Below are positions 1 to 7,717 of a DNA stretch of 13,590 nucleotides, piece after piece. The notes beneath the pieces are model-generated. The model was not told the origin of the DNA. It was given only the letters and a program-made list of their open reading frames with translations, and made no database searches. Numbering within the stretch: position 1 is the stretch's first letter; every line of letters starts with the position of its first letter. Source of the DNA: Gammaproteobacteria bacterium (GTDB lineage Bacteria > Pseudomonadota > Gammaproteobacteria > Enterobacterales > Kangiellaceae); contig JABXIW010000352.1 in assembly GCA_013372875.1 (NCBI GenBank), forward strand, positions 1-13,590. Reading direction: 5' to 3'. Position numbers and translations under genes: made by a program.

Positions 1-1326
1 ATATTTGGCTTTCTCAGTTAGGTTATTAGTCATCGGCTCTTGCACTTCGCTCTGTGGTAGTTGCCACAACAAACGGGAGTCAAAAATCATCGCAGAGAGC
101 ATGGTGAAAATGACCACTGCGGCAAAAGATAATGCAGCAGGGCCGGGGTAAATTGCCATTAAGTTTTGCAACTGAACCAGTGCAACCAAAATGGCGACAA
201 CAAAAATATCGATCATTGACCAACGGCCAATGAATTCGGTTAATCGGTATATCTTTAAGCGCGAAATGCTCTCTTCAGGAGGAAGGTATTGAGCCTTTTG
301 CGCATTGTAATACAACCACGCCAACGCCAACATTTTCGCCATCGGGATAAACACACTCGCGAAGAAAATCACCATGGCGATAGGGTAGGAGCCTAAATGC
401 CACAGCAAGATGACGCCTTCCATAATGGTTGAACCTTCTGAGTGCCCAAGACTGACGGTGTACATCATAGGGTAGAGGTTTGCTGGGATATAAAAAATCA
501 CCGAGGCAAACAACAATGCCCACGCTTTTTGTAGGTTCTCGCTAGGGTTGTATTCGTGAAGTCGACTGTAACAGCGAATACAGCGCTGATGTTTTTTATC
601 CTCGATGGGATTGAGTTGGTGGCAAGTGTGGCAACCGATGTGATTGTGGTTGTGGTGAGTGTCACCTTCTTTCACGCTTGGTAACTCGATTGCCGGAATA
701 AAGTGCCCCCACAGCCAGCTTTTATCGACCATCGAAATGCATTTCACTACCAATATCGTGTATACACAAAACGCCCAAAACGAGCTGCCCATACCGATGT
801 CGGCCAGAGACGCAATTTTAATTAAGCTCACCAATACGCCAATTAAAAACACATCGACCATTAACCACGGTTCAACTCGAAACAGAATTCGGCAAAGTAT
901 TTTGGCCATACGCTGCTGCTTTTTAGACGGCGGATGGGTGCGAACTTTTAACGCCTCAAGGTGCAGAAAAAGGATCAAACCCACATAGATAGCTGGCAAA
1001 ACGACGACCGTCGCGAGCAGAAGCGCACCAAGAAGAGCGTTTTGAAATTCAGCCAGCATTTTGGCTGCGTGAAGTAGAGTGATCTCTTGCGACAACCCTT
1101 GCACGCTGAATGACATGAATGGGAAAGAGATACTGAGCACCAGCATGATCAAACACGCAGACGATACCGCAATCACGCTTTGATAAGGCTTGGCGTTAAT
1201 TTTTGTAAGTGAATGCGAACATCGAGGGCATTGAGCTTTTTGCCCTTGCTCGATCTCCGGAATGCGGACGACAAGGCCACATTCTTCGCAAGAAATTAAC
1301 TGACGTGAATTAGGTTGAATACTCAT
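1..1326 (-). CDS. pqiA: PqiA/LetA-family membrane protein (3' end cut off by window edge)
   Basis: Reading from the ATG at 1326 gives 442 codons open to the window edge, so the C-terminus is missing. The protein has the duplicated PqiA layout. A zinc ribbon at Cys13/Cys16/Cys33/Cys36 is followed by four hydrophobic segments (about 50-75, 95-120, 145-165, 180-200). A second zinc ribbon at Cys232/Cys235/Cys249/Cys252 is followed by about four more segments, ending near residue 425. In E. coli, PqiA and its paralogue LetA (YebS) are inner-membrane partners of the MCE proteins PqiB and LetB in lipid transport between the membranes. An MCE gene would be expected just past the left edge, but this cannot be seen. 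PqiA and LetA cannot be separated from this sequence alone. No strong Shine-Dalgarno precedes the ATG. The gene has no visible functional link to the tetrathionate genes and is separated from them by a terminator. Confidence 0.88.
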   Translation of the reverse strand, partial: MSIQPNSRQLISCEECGLVVRIPEIEQGQKAQCPRCSHSLTKINAKPYQSVIAVSSACLIMLVLSISFPFMSFSVQGLSQEITLLHAAKMLAEFQNALLGALLLATVVVLPAIYVGLILFLHLEALKVRTHPPSKKQQRMAKILCRILFRVEPWLMVDVFLIGVLVSLIKIASLADIGMGSSFWAFCVYTILVVKCISMVDKSWLWGHFIPAIELPSVKEGDTHHNHNHIGCHTCHQLNPIEDKKHQRCIRCYSRLHEYNPSENLQKAWALLFASVIFYIPANLYPMMYTVSLGHSEGSTIMEGVILLWHLGSYPIAMVIFFASVFIPMAKMLALAWLYYNAQKAQYLPPEESISRLKIYRLTEFIGRWSMIDIFVVAILVALVQLQNLMAIYPGPAALSFAAVVIFTMLSAMIFDSRLLWQLPQSEVQEPMTNNLTEKAKY

Positions 1327-1630
1327 TGGGTAGGTTTTGAATTCATTTGTCCTAAGAATACTCTGTTTTCACTAGACACGCTTGTGTTGATTCAGGAGTT
1401 TACGAGTTTCTTACTTTTGCAATCGCCGTGCGCGTGTTGCTAAAACATGCCAAGCGACGCTGAAAAGTATGCAACATTTTACTGCTAGGGTTTGAAATTG
1501 GGAAGTCGTTACCGCATAGAAGTGGTTTGAGTGAAGCAAATGAAATGGTGATTTTTGGGATGAGGGAGAGAAAGAACCTGCCCAAGCATAGGGCAGGAAT
1601 GTATATAAGGATGTAGCTATACGGAAAGCT
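1327..1630. other. Intergenic region between tsdA and pqiA
   Basis: About 300 bases lie between the tsdA stop and the pqiA start. The region holds a terminator hairpin near the tsdA end (1577-1597) and must contain the pqiA promoter in the remainder. A TATTCT hexamer (minus strand, about 20 nt before the pqiA ATG) is a possible -10, but no convincing -35 accompanies it. Short open frames here have no recognisable protein character and no good ribosome binding site, so no gene is called. Confidence 0.5.
1577..1597 (-). terminator. Hairpin terminator after tsdA
   Basis: A perfect 7-bp GC-rich stem (CCTGCCC/GGGCAGG) with a 7-nt loop lies 34 nt past the tsdA stop. Read on the minus strand it is followed by a pyrimidine-rich tract (TTCTTTCTCTC) rather than a pure U-run. 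It is placed to end the tsdBA transcript before pqiA. Efficiency is uncertain because the tract is interrupted by C residues. Confidence 0.65.
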
Positions 1631-2692
1631 CTAACGTTGCGACTCAACCGTTCCGCTTGCAAATGCGTTTTCACCTATTTGCTTACCGTTTAGTGTTTTG
1701 CCGTAGTAACCTTGGTGCTGGTGGTATTTTTCAGAATTTGCGGTGACGCTGCCTTTAAATCGAGGATCTTGTGGGCGTTCGTGACTATTGATGTACGCAG
1801 CAACGTCCCACGCTTCTTGCTCAGTCAGTTGCACACTTTTTCCAAGTGGCATGTTCTCATAAATAAAATAGGTCGCAGTGTTAATGCGGTGCATACCCGC
1901 GCCCCAGTTATACGCAAATTCGCCCCAAAGCGGAGGAATGTATGAATGGCCGTCGGTGCCTTTGATACCCGAGCCGTCGGCGCGATGACAAGTCTCGCAG
2001 TTCTTTTCATAGACTAAAGCCCCTCGTTCTGGTGATGGTTCTTGCTTCGGTGCGGCGATTTTTGGGTAGCCACGTCCTGCTAGGTTGCCGCGCTCTTTAA
2101 CCGGTAATGCTTGAGCGATAGCGTCTGGCAAAGGGAAGTCCTGTGCTTTACCACCCACTTGGAGAGCTTTAATGTCTAGCTCTGGCACCGCTTCATCGTT
2201 CATACCATAACTATCGAGTAATCCACCCATTGCCAACCAATAAGCGTAAGCGCTGAGGGCAACAATTTCGGGTGAGTCGTAAGCGGGGGCTTTGCCGTTC
2301 ATGGAGTATTCGAAGCAACCTTGAATACGGTCTGCGTAGCTGTTTACGCGATCGTTTTTCTTGCGATAAGCCGGGTAGGCCATGTACGCCGCCCACAGCG
2401 GTGCTGCATTGGCCTTTCGTCCTGCTTCGATATGGCAGTTCACACAGTTTTGCTCATTGCCAACGTATTTGCCGCGCATCTGTTGCGAGTTAACAAAGAG
2501 CGAGTAACCACGTTTTACTTGCTCACCAAATGCGGTGTTTGGAATTTTACTCAGATCGCGAGGCTGCAAATATTCACTGTTATTCTCTTTTTTCACAGCT
2601 GGCAGTTCAGTTTGACGATCCGGCAGTGGCTCGTTGGCCAAAGTAGCTGCAGAGATGAGAGGTAATGCGAACAAAGAATAGAAACGTTTCAT
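1631..2692 (-). CDS. tsdA: Dihaem cytochrome c, TsdA-family thiosulfate dehydrogenase / tetrathionate reductase
   Basis: This 353-residue exported protein has a signal peptide (about 1-19) and two haem-binding motifs, CVNCH (83-87) and CETCH (232-236). TsdA enzymes interconvert thiosulfate and tetrathionate in the periplasm. Their signature is a distal cysteine ligand on the active-site haem, and Cys126 in the conserved stretch QGCFEYSMNGK is in the right place for it. Around the second haem, Asn280-Met281 (YENMPLGK) resembles the Asn-Met pair of the Campylobacter jejuni enzyme, which favours tetrathionate reduction; the Allochromatium enzyme instead uses lysine. The direction of catalysis is therefore inferred, not shown. 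The gene starts 8 nt after the c4-type cytochrome, and its AGGAG ribosome site overlaps that gene's TAG stop, so the two are probably translated from one message. Other dihaem class I cytochromes are possible but fit less well. Confidence 0.8.
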   Translation of the reverse strand: MKRFYSLFALPLISAATLANEPLPDRQTELPAVKKENNSEYLQPRDLSKIPNTAFGEQVKRGYSLFVNSQQMRGKYVGNEQNCVNCHIEAGRKANAAPLWAAYMAYPAYRKKNDRVNSYADRIQGCFEYSMNGKAPAYDSPEIVALSAYAYWLAMGGLLDSYGMNDEAVPELDIKALQVGGKAQDFPLPDAIAQALPVKERGNLAGRGYPKIAAPKQEPSPERGALVYEKNCETCHRADGSGIKGTDGHSYIPPLWGEFAYNWGAGMHRINTATYFIYENMPLGKSVQLTEQEAWDVAAYINSHERPQDPRFKGSVTANSEKYHQHQGYYGKTLNGKQIGENAFASGTVESQR

Positions 2693-2700
2693 GTCTGCTC

Positions 2701-3312
2701 CTAGTAACGTAATGAGGCAAAGTAGTAGGAAAGGTTTTCAATCTCTTCGTCAGTGAGATTTTTCGCGATAGTACCCATCATATTGAGCGGGTCACCACTG
2801 CGAGTGCCGTTTTTCCATGCCATCAATTGCGTTTTTAAGTAATCAGCATGTTGGCTTGCGAGGCGAGGGAATTTGTCGACGCCCATTCCGCTGGCTCCAT
2901 GACAAGTCGCGCAAGCTGGAATGTTTCTATCCCAATCGCCTTGGAAGATTAATTTACGATACGGGTTACGAATGTCGGCTTGGTCGCCGCGTTGCTCTGG
3001 GTTAGTGAACTCGTAGCTTGGAAGGTTAGCAAAGTAATCCATGACTTCTTTACGAACAGCAGGATCGCTAAGCTCTTTCGACATGCCTTGCATGACTACG
3101 TTTTGTCGTTCGCCACTAAGGAAGAGTTCTATTTGGGTGTTGAGATAATTCGCGTTCAGACCAGCAATCATAGGCGCAATGTTTGGTTGACCCATGCCAT
3201 CTTGGCCGTGACAACCGCTGCACACGCTGGCTTTTTCAGGAATAGACGAGGCGCTTGCGCCCATTGTGGTTGCCAGCAAACAGGCCGTCACCACAGGTAG
3301 TATTTTTGACAT
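2701..3312 (-). CDS. tsdB: Dihaem cytochrome c4-type electron carrier, probable TsdB partner
   Basis: The 203-residue protein has a signal peptide (hydrophobic core about 5-18, likely cleavage near residue 22) and two similar c-type domains. Haem motifs are CSGCH (31-35) and CATCH (134-138). Likely methionine ligands lie in VMQGMSKELSD (Met74 or Met77) and NMMGTIAKNLTDEE (Met178 or Met179), an arrangement typical of cytochrome c4. In several bacteria a c4-like dihaem protein called TsdB is encoded directly upstream of, or fused to, TsdA and exchanges electrons with it. Gene order and the 8-nt spacing here match that arrangement. The ribosome site (AGTGAG) is modest. A general c4 serving other oxidoreductases is the alternative; the TsdB call rests mainly on context. 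Confidence 0.72.
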   Translation of the reverse strand: MSKILPVVTACLLATTMGASASSIPEKASVCSGCHGQDGMGQPNIAPMIAGLNANYLNTQIELFLSGERQNVVMQGMSKELSDPAVRKEVMDYFANLPSYEFTNPEQRGDQADIRNPYRKLIFQGDWDRNIPACATCHGASGMGVDKFPRLASQHADYLKTQLMAWKNGTRSGDPLNMMGTIAKNLTDEEIENLSYYFASLRY

Positions 3313-3377
3313 GCTGACTCACTTTAATTGTTATTAATATCTCCAAGTGTCTACTGTGATAGTGACTTGGGTGCTGT

Positions 3378-3383
3378 ATTGTC
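3378..3383 (-). promoter_or_regulatory. Predicted -10 element of the tsdBA promoter
   Basis: GACAAT on the minus strand begins exactly 25 nt after the GTGGAAATCCAC palindrome, the same spacing as CACAAT at the ttrB promoter. The -35 position (TACCTT with a 17-bp spacer) is poor, as expected for an activator-dependent promoter. Transcription would start near 3371, giving a leader of about 59 nt before the tsdB ATG. A TTGACA lies only 7 nt upstream of this hexamer, so it is not its -35. Confidence 0.45.
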
Positions 3384-3407
3384 GGCTTTGTCAATAACTA
3401 AAGGTAT

Positions 3408-3421
3408 TGTGGATTTCCACA
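3408..3421 (-). promoter_or_regulatory. Putative TtrR operator upstream of tsdB
   Basis: A perfect 14-bp interrupted palindrome, TGTGGAttTCCACA, lies 96 nt upstream of tsdB. Its 12-bp core is identical to one found upstream of ttrB, and the distance to the -10-like hexamer is also identical. Binding by TtrR is inferred from this sharing and from TtrR being the only two-component regulator encoded here. The centre would fall near -43.5 relative to the predicted start, a normal position for a NarL/FixJ-type activator. Confidence 0.6.
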
Positions 3422-3436
3422 TATTTAGAGGATGGG

Positions 3437-3460
3437 AAGAGCTGCTAAATGGCAGCTCTT
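3437..3460 (-). terminator. Hairpin between ttrA and tsdB
   Basis: A perfect 9-bp stem (AAGAGCTGC/GCAGCTCTT) with a 6-nt loop sits 17 nt after the ttrA stop and just upstream of the tsdB operator. On the minus strand the sequence after it (CCCATCCTC) has no U-run, so it is not a textbook intrinsic terminator. It may partly terminate ttrBCA, protect its 3' end from exonucleases, or act as a processing site that sets different levels of the two transcripts. Confidence 0.5.
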
Positions 3461-3476
3461 AAGGTTTGGTTGTCTA

Positions 3477-6400
3477 CTAAGCTTTGCGGATTTTGGCTGG
3501 TAATGATTGGCGAGCCGCGGCTCCTACCACCCAATCCAACAACACGCCTTTCCCTTCTCGGGTTGGGTCAATTAATCCGATGTCGTTAATGTTGACGCCA
3601 TCTTGGCTGCGCGTTTTTACGGGTTGCTGTTTATCACCGATCCAGTGTGAGCGTTGTCCTAGCTCGGTATGACCAAACCCATGTTCAAATCCGAGTGTGC
3701 CAGGACGAATTCCGCTGACTATCATCGCAAGTGCTTTGGTGCTTGCAGATGGAGTCTCGATAACAAACTCATCCCCCGTTTTAATGCCTGCGCGTTCGGC
3801 ATCGATTGGATGGATGTACACTGGGTTTACACCTTTGATCGAGTTCAACCTTGGCGATAGGTTGGATACCGCACTGTGAATGTTGGATTTAAAGTTAGTC
3901 AGGCTGAAAGGCCATTCTGAGCTTGGGAACTGGTCTTCCATTGGTGTGCCGTCGGCCAGTTTTTGTGGATGCCATGTTGGGCAACCCATGTAACAATCCC
4001 CCGTCATAGTGTTTCTTGCGCTGCCGACACGTTCATTCCATATCGCAACAGGTCGTGTCCATTTGTGCTTCATTTGCTCACCTTGATACGCTTCGGTTGC
4101 ATTTTCAAAGCGTCCGCCGCGAGCAAAAATAAACGCCACTCGTTTCATCTCATCCGCTGTTAGCGTGCTTTGCATCGCTGGTATTAAACGCTCTAAGCCT
4201 GACCATGCAATGTCTTCTGCCGAAACTTCAGGCACGCCGCCTTTCACATAAGCCAAGTTTGCCGCAGCTCGCAAATAGAAATCTTCGGCGCGATGGAGAG
4301 CGTGCCAATTGCCTTGTGCATCTTGAATTGCATTGTCACCAAAACCGCCCAGCTGCATTTTCTTAGCAACATCAATCAGGAAGTTCTCTAAACAAATCGA
4401 GCGACCGTCGGCGGTTTTCTCTGTTCGCGCTTCCACTATCGGCCAACGAGCGGTGACGGTTTTCACCGGAACATCGTGCCAAGGCGTTGCCATGCCCCAG
4501 CTTTCGTAGGTGACGGTGTCCGGCACAATGTAATCCGACAACGCGGTGGTTTCGTTAATGAACGCATCAATAGACACAATCAAACCGAGCTGCTTTGGAT
4601 CTTTAAGCTTGTCTTCCAGCAGTGTTTTCAAACCGGGCACACCATACATCGGGTTCGCCATGTGGTTGATCCACGCTTTAACGCGATATGGATAACCATC
4701 AATAGCCGCAGATAGGTGTTCTGTTAGCAGTGGCGCGGCAAACGGATACCAAGGGGCGCGAGTTGGATAAGGGGATTTTCCTGCCTCAACGCGACGTCTG
4801 TATTCGCTGGTTTTGTGGTATGGGAATTTACTGCGCGACAAAAAGACGCCTTTCGGGCCGACTTTGTCAGCAAATTTGGTGAAGTCGTAACGAGGACCCG
4901 CAGCGGAAGTTGGGTAGCCACCCGCTTTGGCCATCGCGCCGCCTTTCATGTTGATATTACCAATCAACGCATTGAGCATCATGATGGTAAACGAGTTATA
5001 GAACCCATTGGTGTGCATGTTGCCACCGTGGGTATCGACCACCGCTTTTGTGCCATAGCTTGTGAAGCGTTTCGCTAGTTCTGCAATTTGCTCAACAGGG
5101 ATCTCACATTGTTGGCTGTAGAACTCAAGACTGTATTTGAACGCCTCTTCTTTGAGCCTTTGTAGAGACGATTTTACTCGTACTTCGCCTGATGCAAGCG
5201 AAACCGTTTTATCGACAAACAGTGCCGCTTCTCCTGTCTGGGTATGCACACCAAATTCGCCGCTTTGATCATCCACGATGATGTACGGGTCGGAGTCAGA
5301 CAACGCTTTGCCCTCGAATGGCAGATTCAGATCCGATGCGCGTAAAAACGTGCCGTTTCTCGGGTGCTGCTCATCGCTTATCACGAGATGTGTAGCATTA
5401 CACCAGTGCGCGGTGCCGGCTCGTTTCATCGCGTTTGCTCCCGGCTGCGCCAAGAAGGTTTTGTTGTAGCGTTGGTTTTCGATGATCCATTGGATCATGC
5501 CAAGCACGAGGGCAGAGTCGGTGCCCGGTTTGATTGGTATCCAGCGGTTATTGTCACCTGCTGCCAAGCTCGATGAACCCGCCGGCAAACTTGGTGTGAT
5601 GATGGTGTATTCCAAGCTGCCTTCTGTTCGCGCATTGGCGAGTTGGCGCGCCTGACGCTTAAAAGGGTTACCCGCTTGAGCTGGCGACATACCGATGAAG
5701 ATGATGTATTCCGCATTATCAAAGTCTGGCTTTAAGTGTGCGTTCTTATCTAAATCGTTCAGAAATGCGCCGCTACCAGCACGAAATGCGTAGCCACAGT
5801 AAGAGCCATGATGCCCAAAGTTACGCGTACCAAAGCTGTTGAACGCGAAGCGTTTGAATATGTCGTCTCGGCCTTCGTTACCGGCGTTGGTCATTAACAA
5901 TTGGTTGGCTTTCGGTCCATATTCTGGGTTTTCAGGATCAACGGGCGTTGTTAAATCGCGAATATCGCGTAAGCCATCAACATGGCCTTCACCAAATAAA
6001 TCACCACCTTCAACGACTTCTTCTATCAATTGCTCGTAGCTGATCGGAATCCATTTTCCTTCGCCGCGTTTGCCAACTCGTTTCAGCGGCTGAGTAATGC
6101 GGTACGGGCTGTTGCGAATTTCTAGCATCCCGTTTCCTCTTGCACAGGCGGCCGAACGGCCGTCAAGGCCCGCTTCTCCTGCCAAACTCAAATAAGCATC
6201 TTTGACTGGCGTTTCGAAAGGAATGTGTTGTTGATGAGAGAGTGGGTGATATGGGTTGCCAGTGATGCGCAAGATCTCGTCGTTGCGGTTATCAATGCGT
6301 ACACGCAATCCGCACAGTGACCAACAACCAAAACACATCGATGGCGCAACACGCTGGTTTGGATTTGGGATCAGATTACCTTGGTCATTAACGGCGTATT

Positions 6401-6569
6401 CTGGTTCGAGGGAATTGCCGTGGTGAATATCGCGGGTCTTTTGCCCAGCAGTGCCTTCCAGCGCACCTTCTACCATGTGCTTGGTTGTGGTGGCGTAACC
6501 TGCAGCAAATGCACCAAGCCCACCGACTGCAAGGCCTGATTTCAAAAACTGACGGCGTTTGTTATCCAT
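3477..6569 (-). CDS. ttrA: Tetrathionate reductase catalytic subunit TtrA
   Basis: TtrA is the molybdenum bis-MGD subunit that reduces tetrathionate to two thiosulfates at the periplasmic face. The 1030-residue length fits the family (about 1,020). A twin-arginine signal (RRQFLKSG, 5-12) shows export after folding and cofactor loading. The N-terminal [4Fe-4S] site is Cys79, Cys82, Cys86 and Cys142 (motifs CFGCWSLCG and CARGN). Cys258 in HHGSYCGYA is the likely molybdenum ligand. The C-terminal molybdopterin-dinucleotide domain is complete. It is the third gene of ttrBCA, 17 nt after ttrC, with a good AGAGGA ribosome site. Related enzymes reduce other sulfur or arsenic compounds, but the surrounding ttrB, ttrC, ttrS and ttrR make the assignment firm. 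Confidence 0.95.
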   Translation of the reverse strand: MDNKRRQFLKSGLAVGGLGAFAAGYATTTKHMVEGALEGTAGQKTRDIHHGNSLEPEYAVNDQGNLIPNPNQRVAPSMCFGCWSLCGLRVRIDNRNDEILRITGNPYHPLSHQQHIPFETPVKDAYLSLAGEAGLDGRSAACARGNGMLEIRNSPYRITQPLKRVGKRGEGKWIPISYEQLIEEVVEGGDLFGEGHVDGLRDIRDLTTPVDPENPEYGPKANQLLMTNAGNEGRDDIFKRFAFNSFGTRNFGHHGSYCGYAFRAGSGAFLNDLDKNAHLKPDFDNAEYIIFIGMSPAQAGNPFKRQARQLANARTEGSLEYTIITPSLPAGSSSLAAGDNNRWIPIKPGTDSALVLGMIQWIIENQRYNKTFLAQPGANAMKRAGTAHWCNATHLVISDEQHPRNGTFLRASDLNLPFEGKALSDSDPYIIVDDQSGEFGVHTQTGEAALFVDKTVSLASGEVRVKSSLQRLKEEAFKYSLEFYSQQCEIPVEQIAELAKRFTSYGTKAVVDTHGGNMHTNGFYNSFTIMMLNALIGNINMKGGAMAKAGGYPTSAAGPRYDFTKFADKVGPKGVFLSRSKFPYHKTSEYRRRVEAGKSPYPTRAPWYPFAAPLLTEHLSAAIDGYPYRVKAWINHMANPMYGVPGLKTLLEDKLKDPKQLGLIVSIDAFINETTALSDYIVPDTVTYESWGMATPWHDVPVKTVTARWPIVEARTEKTADGRSICLENFLIDVAKKMQLGGFGDNAIQDAQGNWHALHRAEDFYLRAAANLAYVKGGVPEVSAEDIAWSGLERLIPAMQSTLTADEMKRVAFIFARGGRFENATEAYQGEQMKHKWTRPVAIWNERVGSARNTMTGDCYMGCPTWHPQKLADGTPMEDQFPSSEWPFSLTNFKSNIHSAVSNLSPRLNSIKGVNPVYIHPIDAERAGIKTGDEFVIETPSASTKALAMIVSGIRPGTLGFEHGFGHTELGQRSHWIGDKQQPVKTRSQDGVNINDIGLIDPTREGKGVLLDWVVGAAARQSLPAKIRKA

Positions 6570-6586
6570 AATGAAATCCTCTTTGA

Positions 6587-7717
6587 TTAGCGTTCAGTTA
6601 AGGTGAGTGATGATGCGTTTGCTTCGATATCTTGTTTTGGCTGAACCAGCTCTGAGCCGAGCAGTGCCAGAGCAAGCCATAATCCGAGCATGCCGATAAT
6701 GCCTATCCAGCCATTTCCATCCATAGTGAGTTGGTATGGATACAGCCCTGCATCGAACTTGGCGATGGTTTGTACTTCCATGATGGTGAACCAGCGAATC
6801 AGCCACGCGCTTGCCAATGCGGCAGCAGACACAAAGCCGAGCCCTATGACGTGACGAAATCTGGCTGATGTGGACTTTTGGGTATCGCGCAAGAAGATGA
6901 AGGCGAGCAAAACACAACCTAAAACGACAAAAGTGAGCAAGGCAATGTTGTGCATCCATCGTTCGCTAGAATAGAGCGAAAATGTAGAGTTGTTGGATGC
7001 CCAAATGGGTAGGAGAATCAGCGTCAGAACGCCGCTCGTTACCAGTGACTTTTTGAGTAAATTGTTATCACCAGAAGTGAGAGCTTTCGATTGGCTAGGC
7101 AGCAGTAACCAAATCAGCAGAGAAAATCCGACAGCGCCCATAAATGCAGTGACAAACCAAAGAATTGGTGACGCGGGTTGGTGCCATAAAGAGCGCGATT
7201 TAACGACCGTAATTTCAGCTCCAGTATAAAGGGCGATGGTCAAGCCTGATAACACGGTGATTGCAGATATTGTGAGCATCACTTTGCGAGAAATAGCCCA
7301 TTCACCAAGCGACAACTTAGATAACAGAGGTAGTACTTTTCCCGGTTGATTTCGCAGTGCAATAAGGTCCTGACGCAGATACAGCCATGCCGTCGCAACC
7401 GCCAGCGCAGAAAAAACAGGCAGGAACAGCGAGCCTAGAGACATCCATGACCACGGCGTGATGTGCGCGTAAAAATGCCAAGCTCGTCCCGGCTGGTGAA
7501 GGTCGCCAGTTAACGCCAACGGGCCTACGATAGCGCCGATGGCCATCGTTAGCACCAGCGCGGCGCGTAACCGATGACTGGTGTGTTGCTCAAATAACAG
7601 TGCGATTAGGAACAAAATAGCGGCAGCGTAAGCAGAACCGATGTAAAAGAAGTACTGCACCGCCCACGGGAGCCAAGCCATTGCTTGAGGTTGGACTAAC
7701 ACTTCGGTGATGTTCAT
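6587..7717 (-). CDS. ttrC: Tetrathionate reductase membrane subunit TtrC (NrfD family)
   Basis: This 376-residue protein with about nine transmembrane segments belongs to the NrfD/PsrC family. It anchors the reductase in the inner membrane and oxidises menaquinol or ubiquinol, passing electrons to the Fe-S subunit. The conserved family stretch GDLHQPGRAWHFYAHITPWS follows the second hydrophobic segment (about residues 71-90) and probably lines the quinol site. A second conserved patch, ALYTGAEI, lies near the fourth and fifth segments. The start codon overlaps the ttrB stop by 4 nt (ATGA), so the two are translationally coupled. The ttrA ribosome site begins within a few bases of its stop codon. 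No haem motif is present, so electron transfer depends on TtrB. Confidence 0.93.
   Translation of the reverse strand: MNITEVLVQPQAMAWLPWAVQYFFYIGSAYAAAILFLIALLFEQHTSHRLRAALVLTMAIGAIVGPLALTGDLHQPGRAWHFYAHITPWSWMSLGSLFLPVFSALAVATAWLYLRQDLIALRNQPGKVLPLLSKLSLGEWAISRKVMLTISAITVLSGLTIALYTGAEITVVKSRSLWHQPASPILWFVTAFMGAVGFSLLIWLLLPSQSKALTSGDNNLLKKSLVTSGVLTLILLPIWASNNSTFSLYSSERWMHNIALLTFVVLGCVLLAFIFLRDTQKSTSARFRHVIGLGFVSAAALASAWLIRWFTIMEVQTIAKFDAGLYPYQLTMDGNGWIGIIGMLGLWLALALLGSELVQPKQDIEANASSLTLTER

Noticed and set aside
659..988. 109-residue plus-strand open frame inside pqiA
   Set aside because: It is antisense to a well-supported PqiA reading frame, has no recognisable domain and no good ribosome binding site.
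1400..1674. Two overlapping minus-strand open frames of 61 and 87 residues between pqiA and tsdA
   Set aside because: They run across the tsdA terminator hairpin and into the end of tsdA, and show no protein-like character or ribosome site.
3390..3395. TTGACA on the minus strand upstream of tsdB as a -35 element
   Set aside because: No acceptable -10 lies 16-18 bp downstream; the 25-nt spacing shared with ttrB supports GACAAT as the -10 instead.
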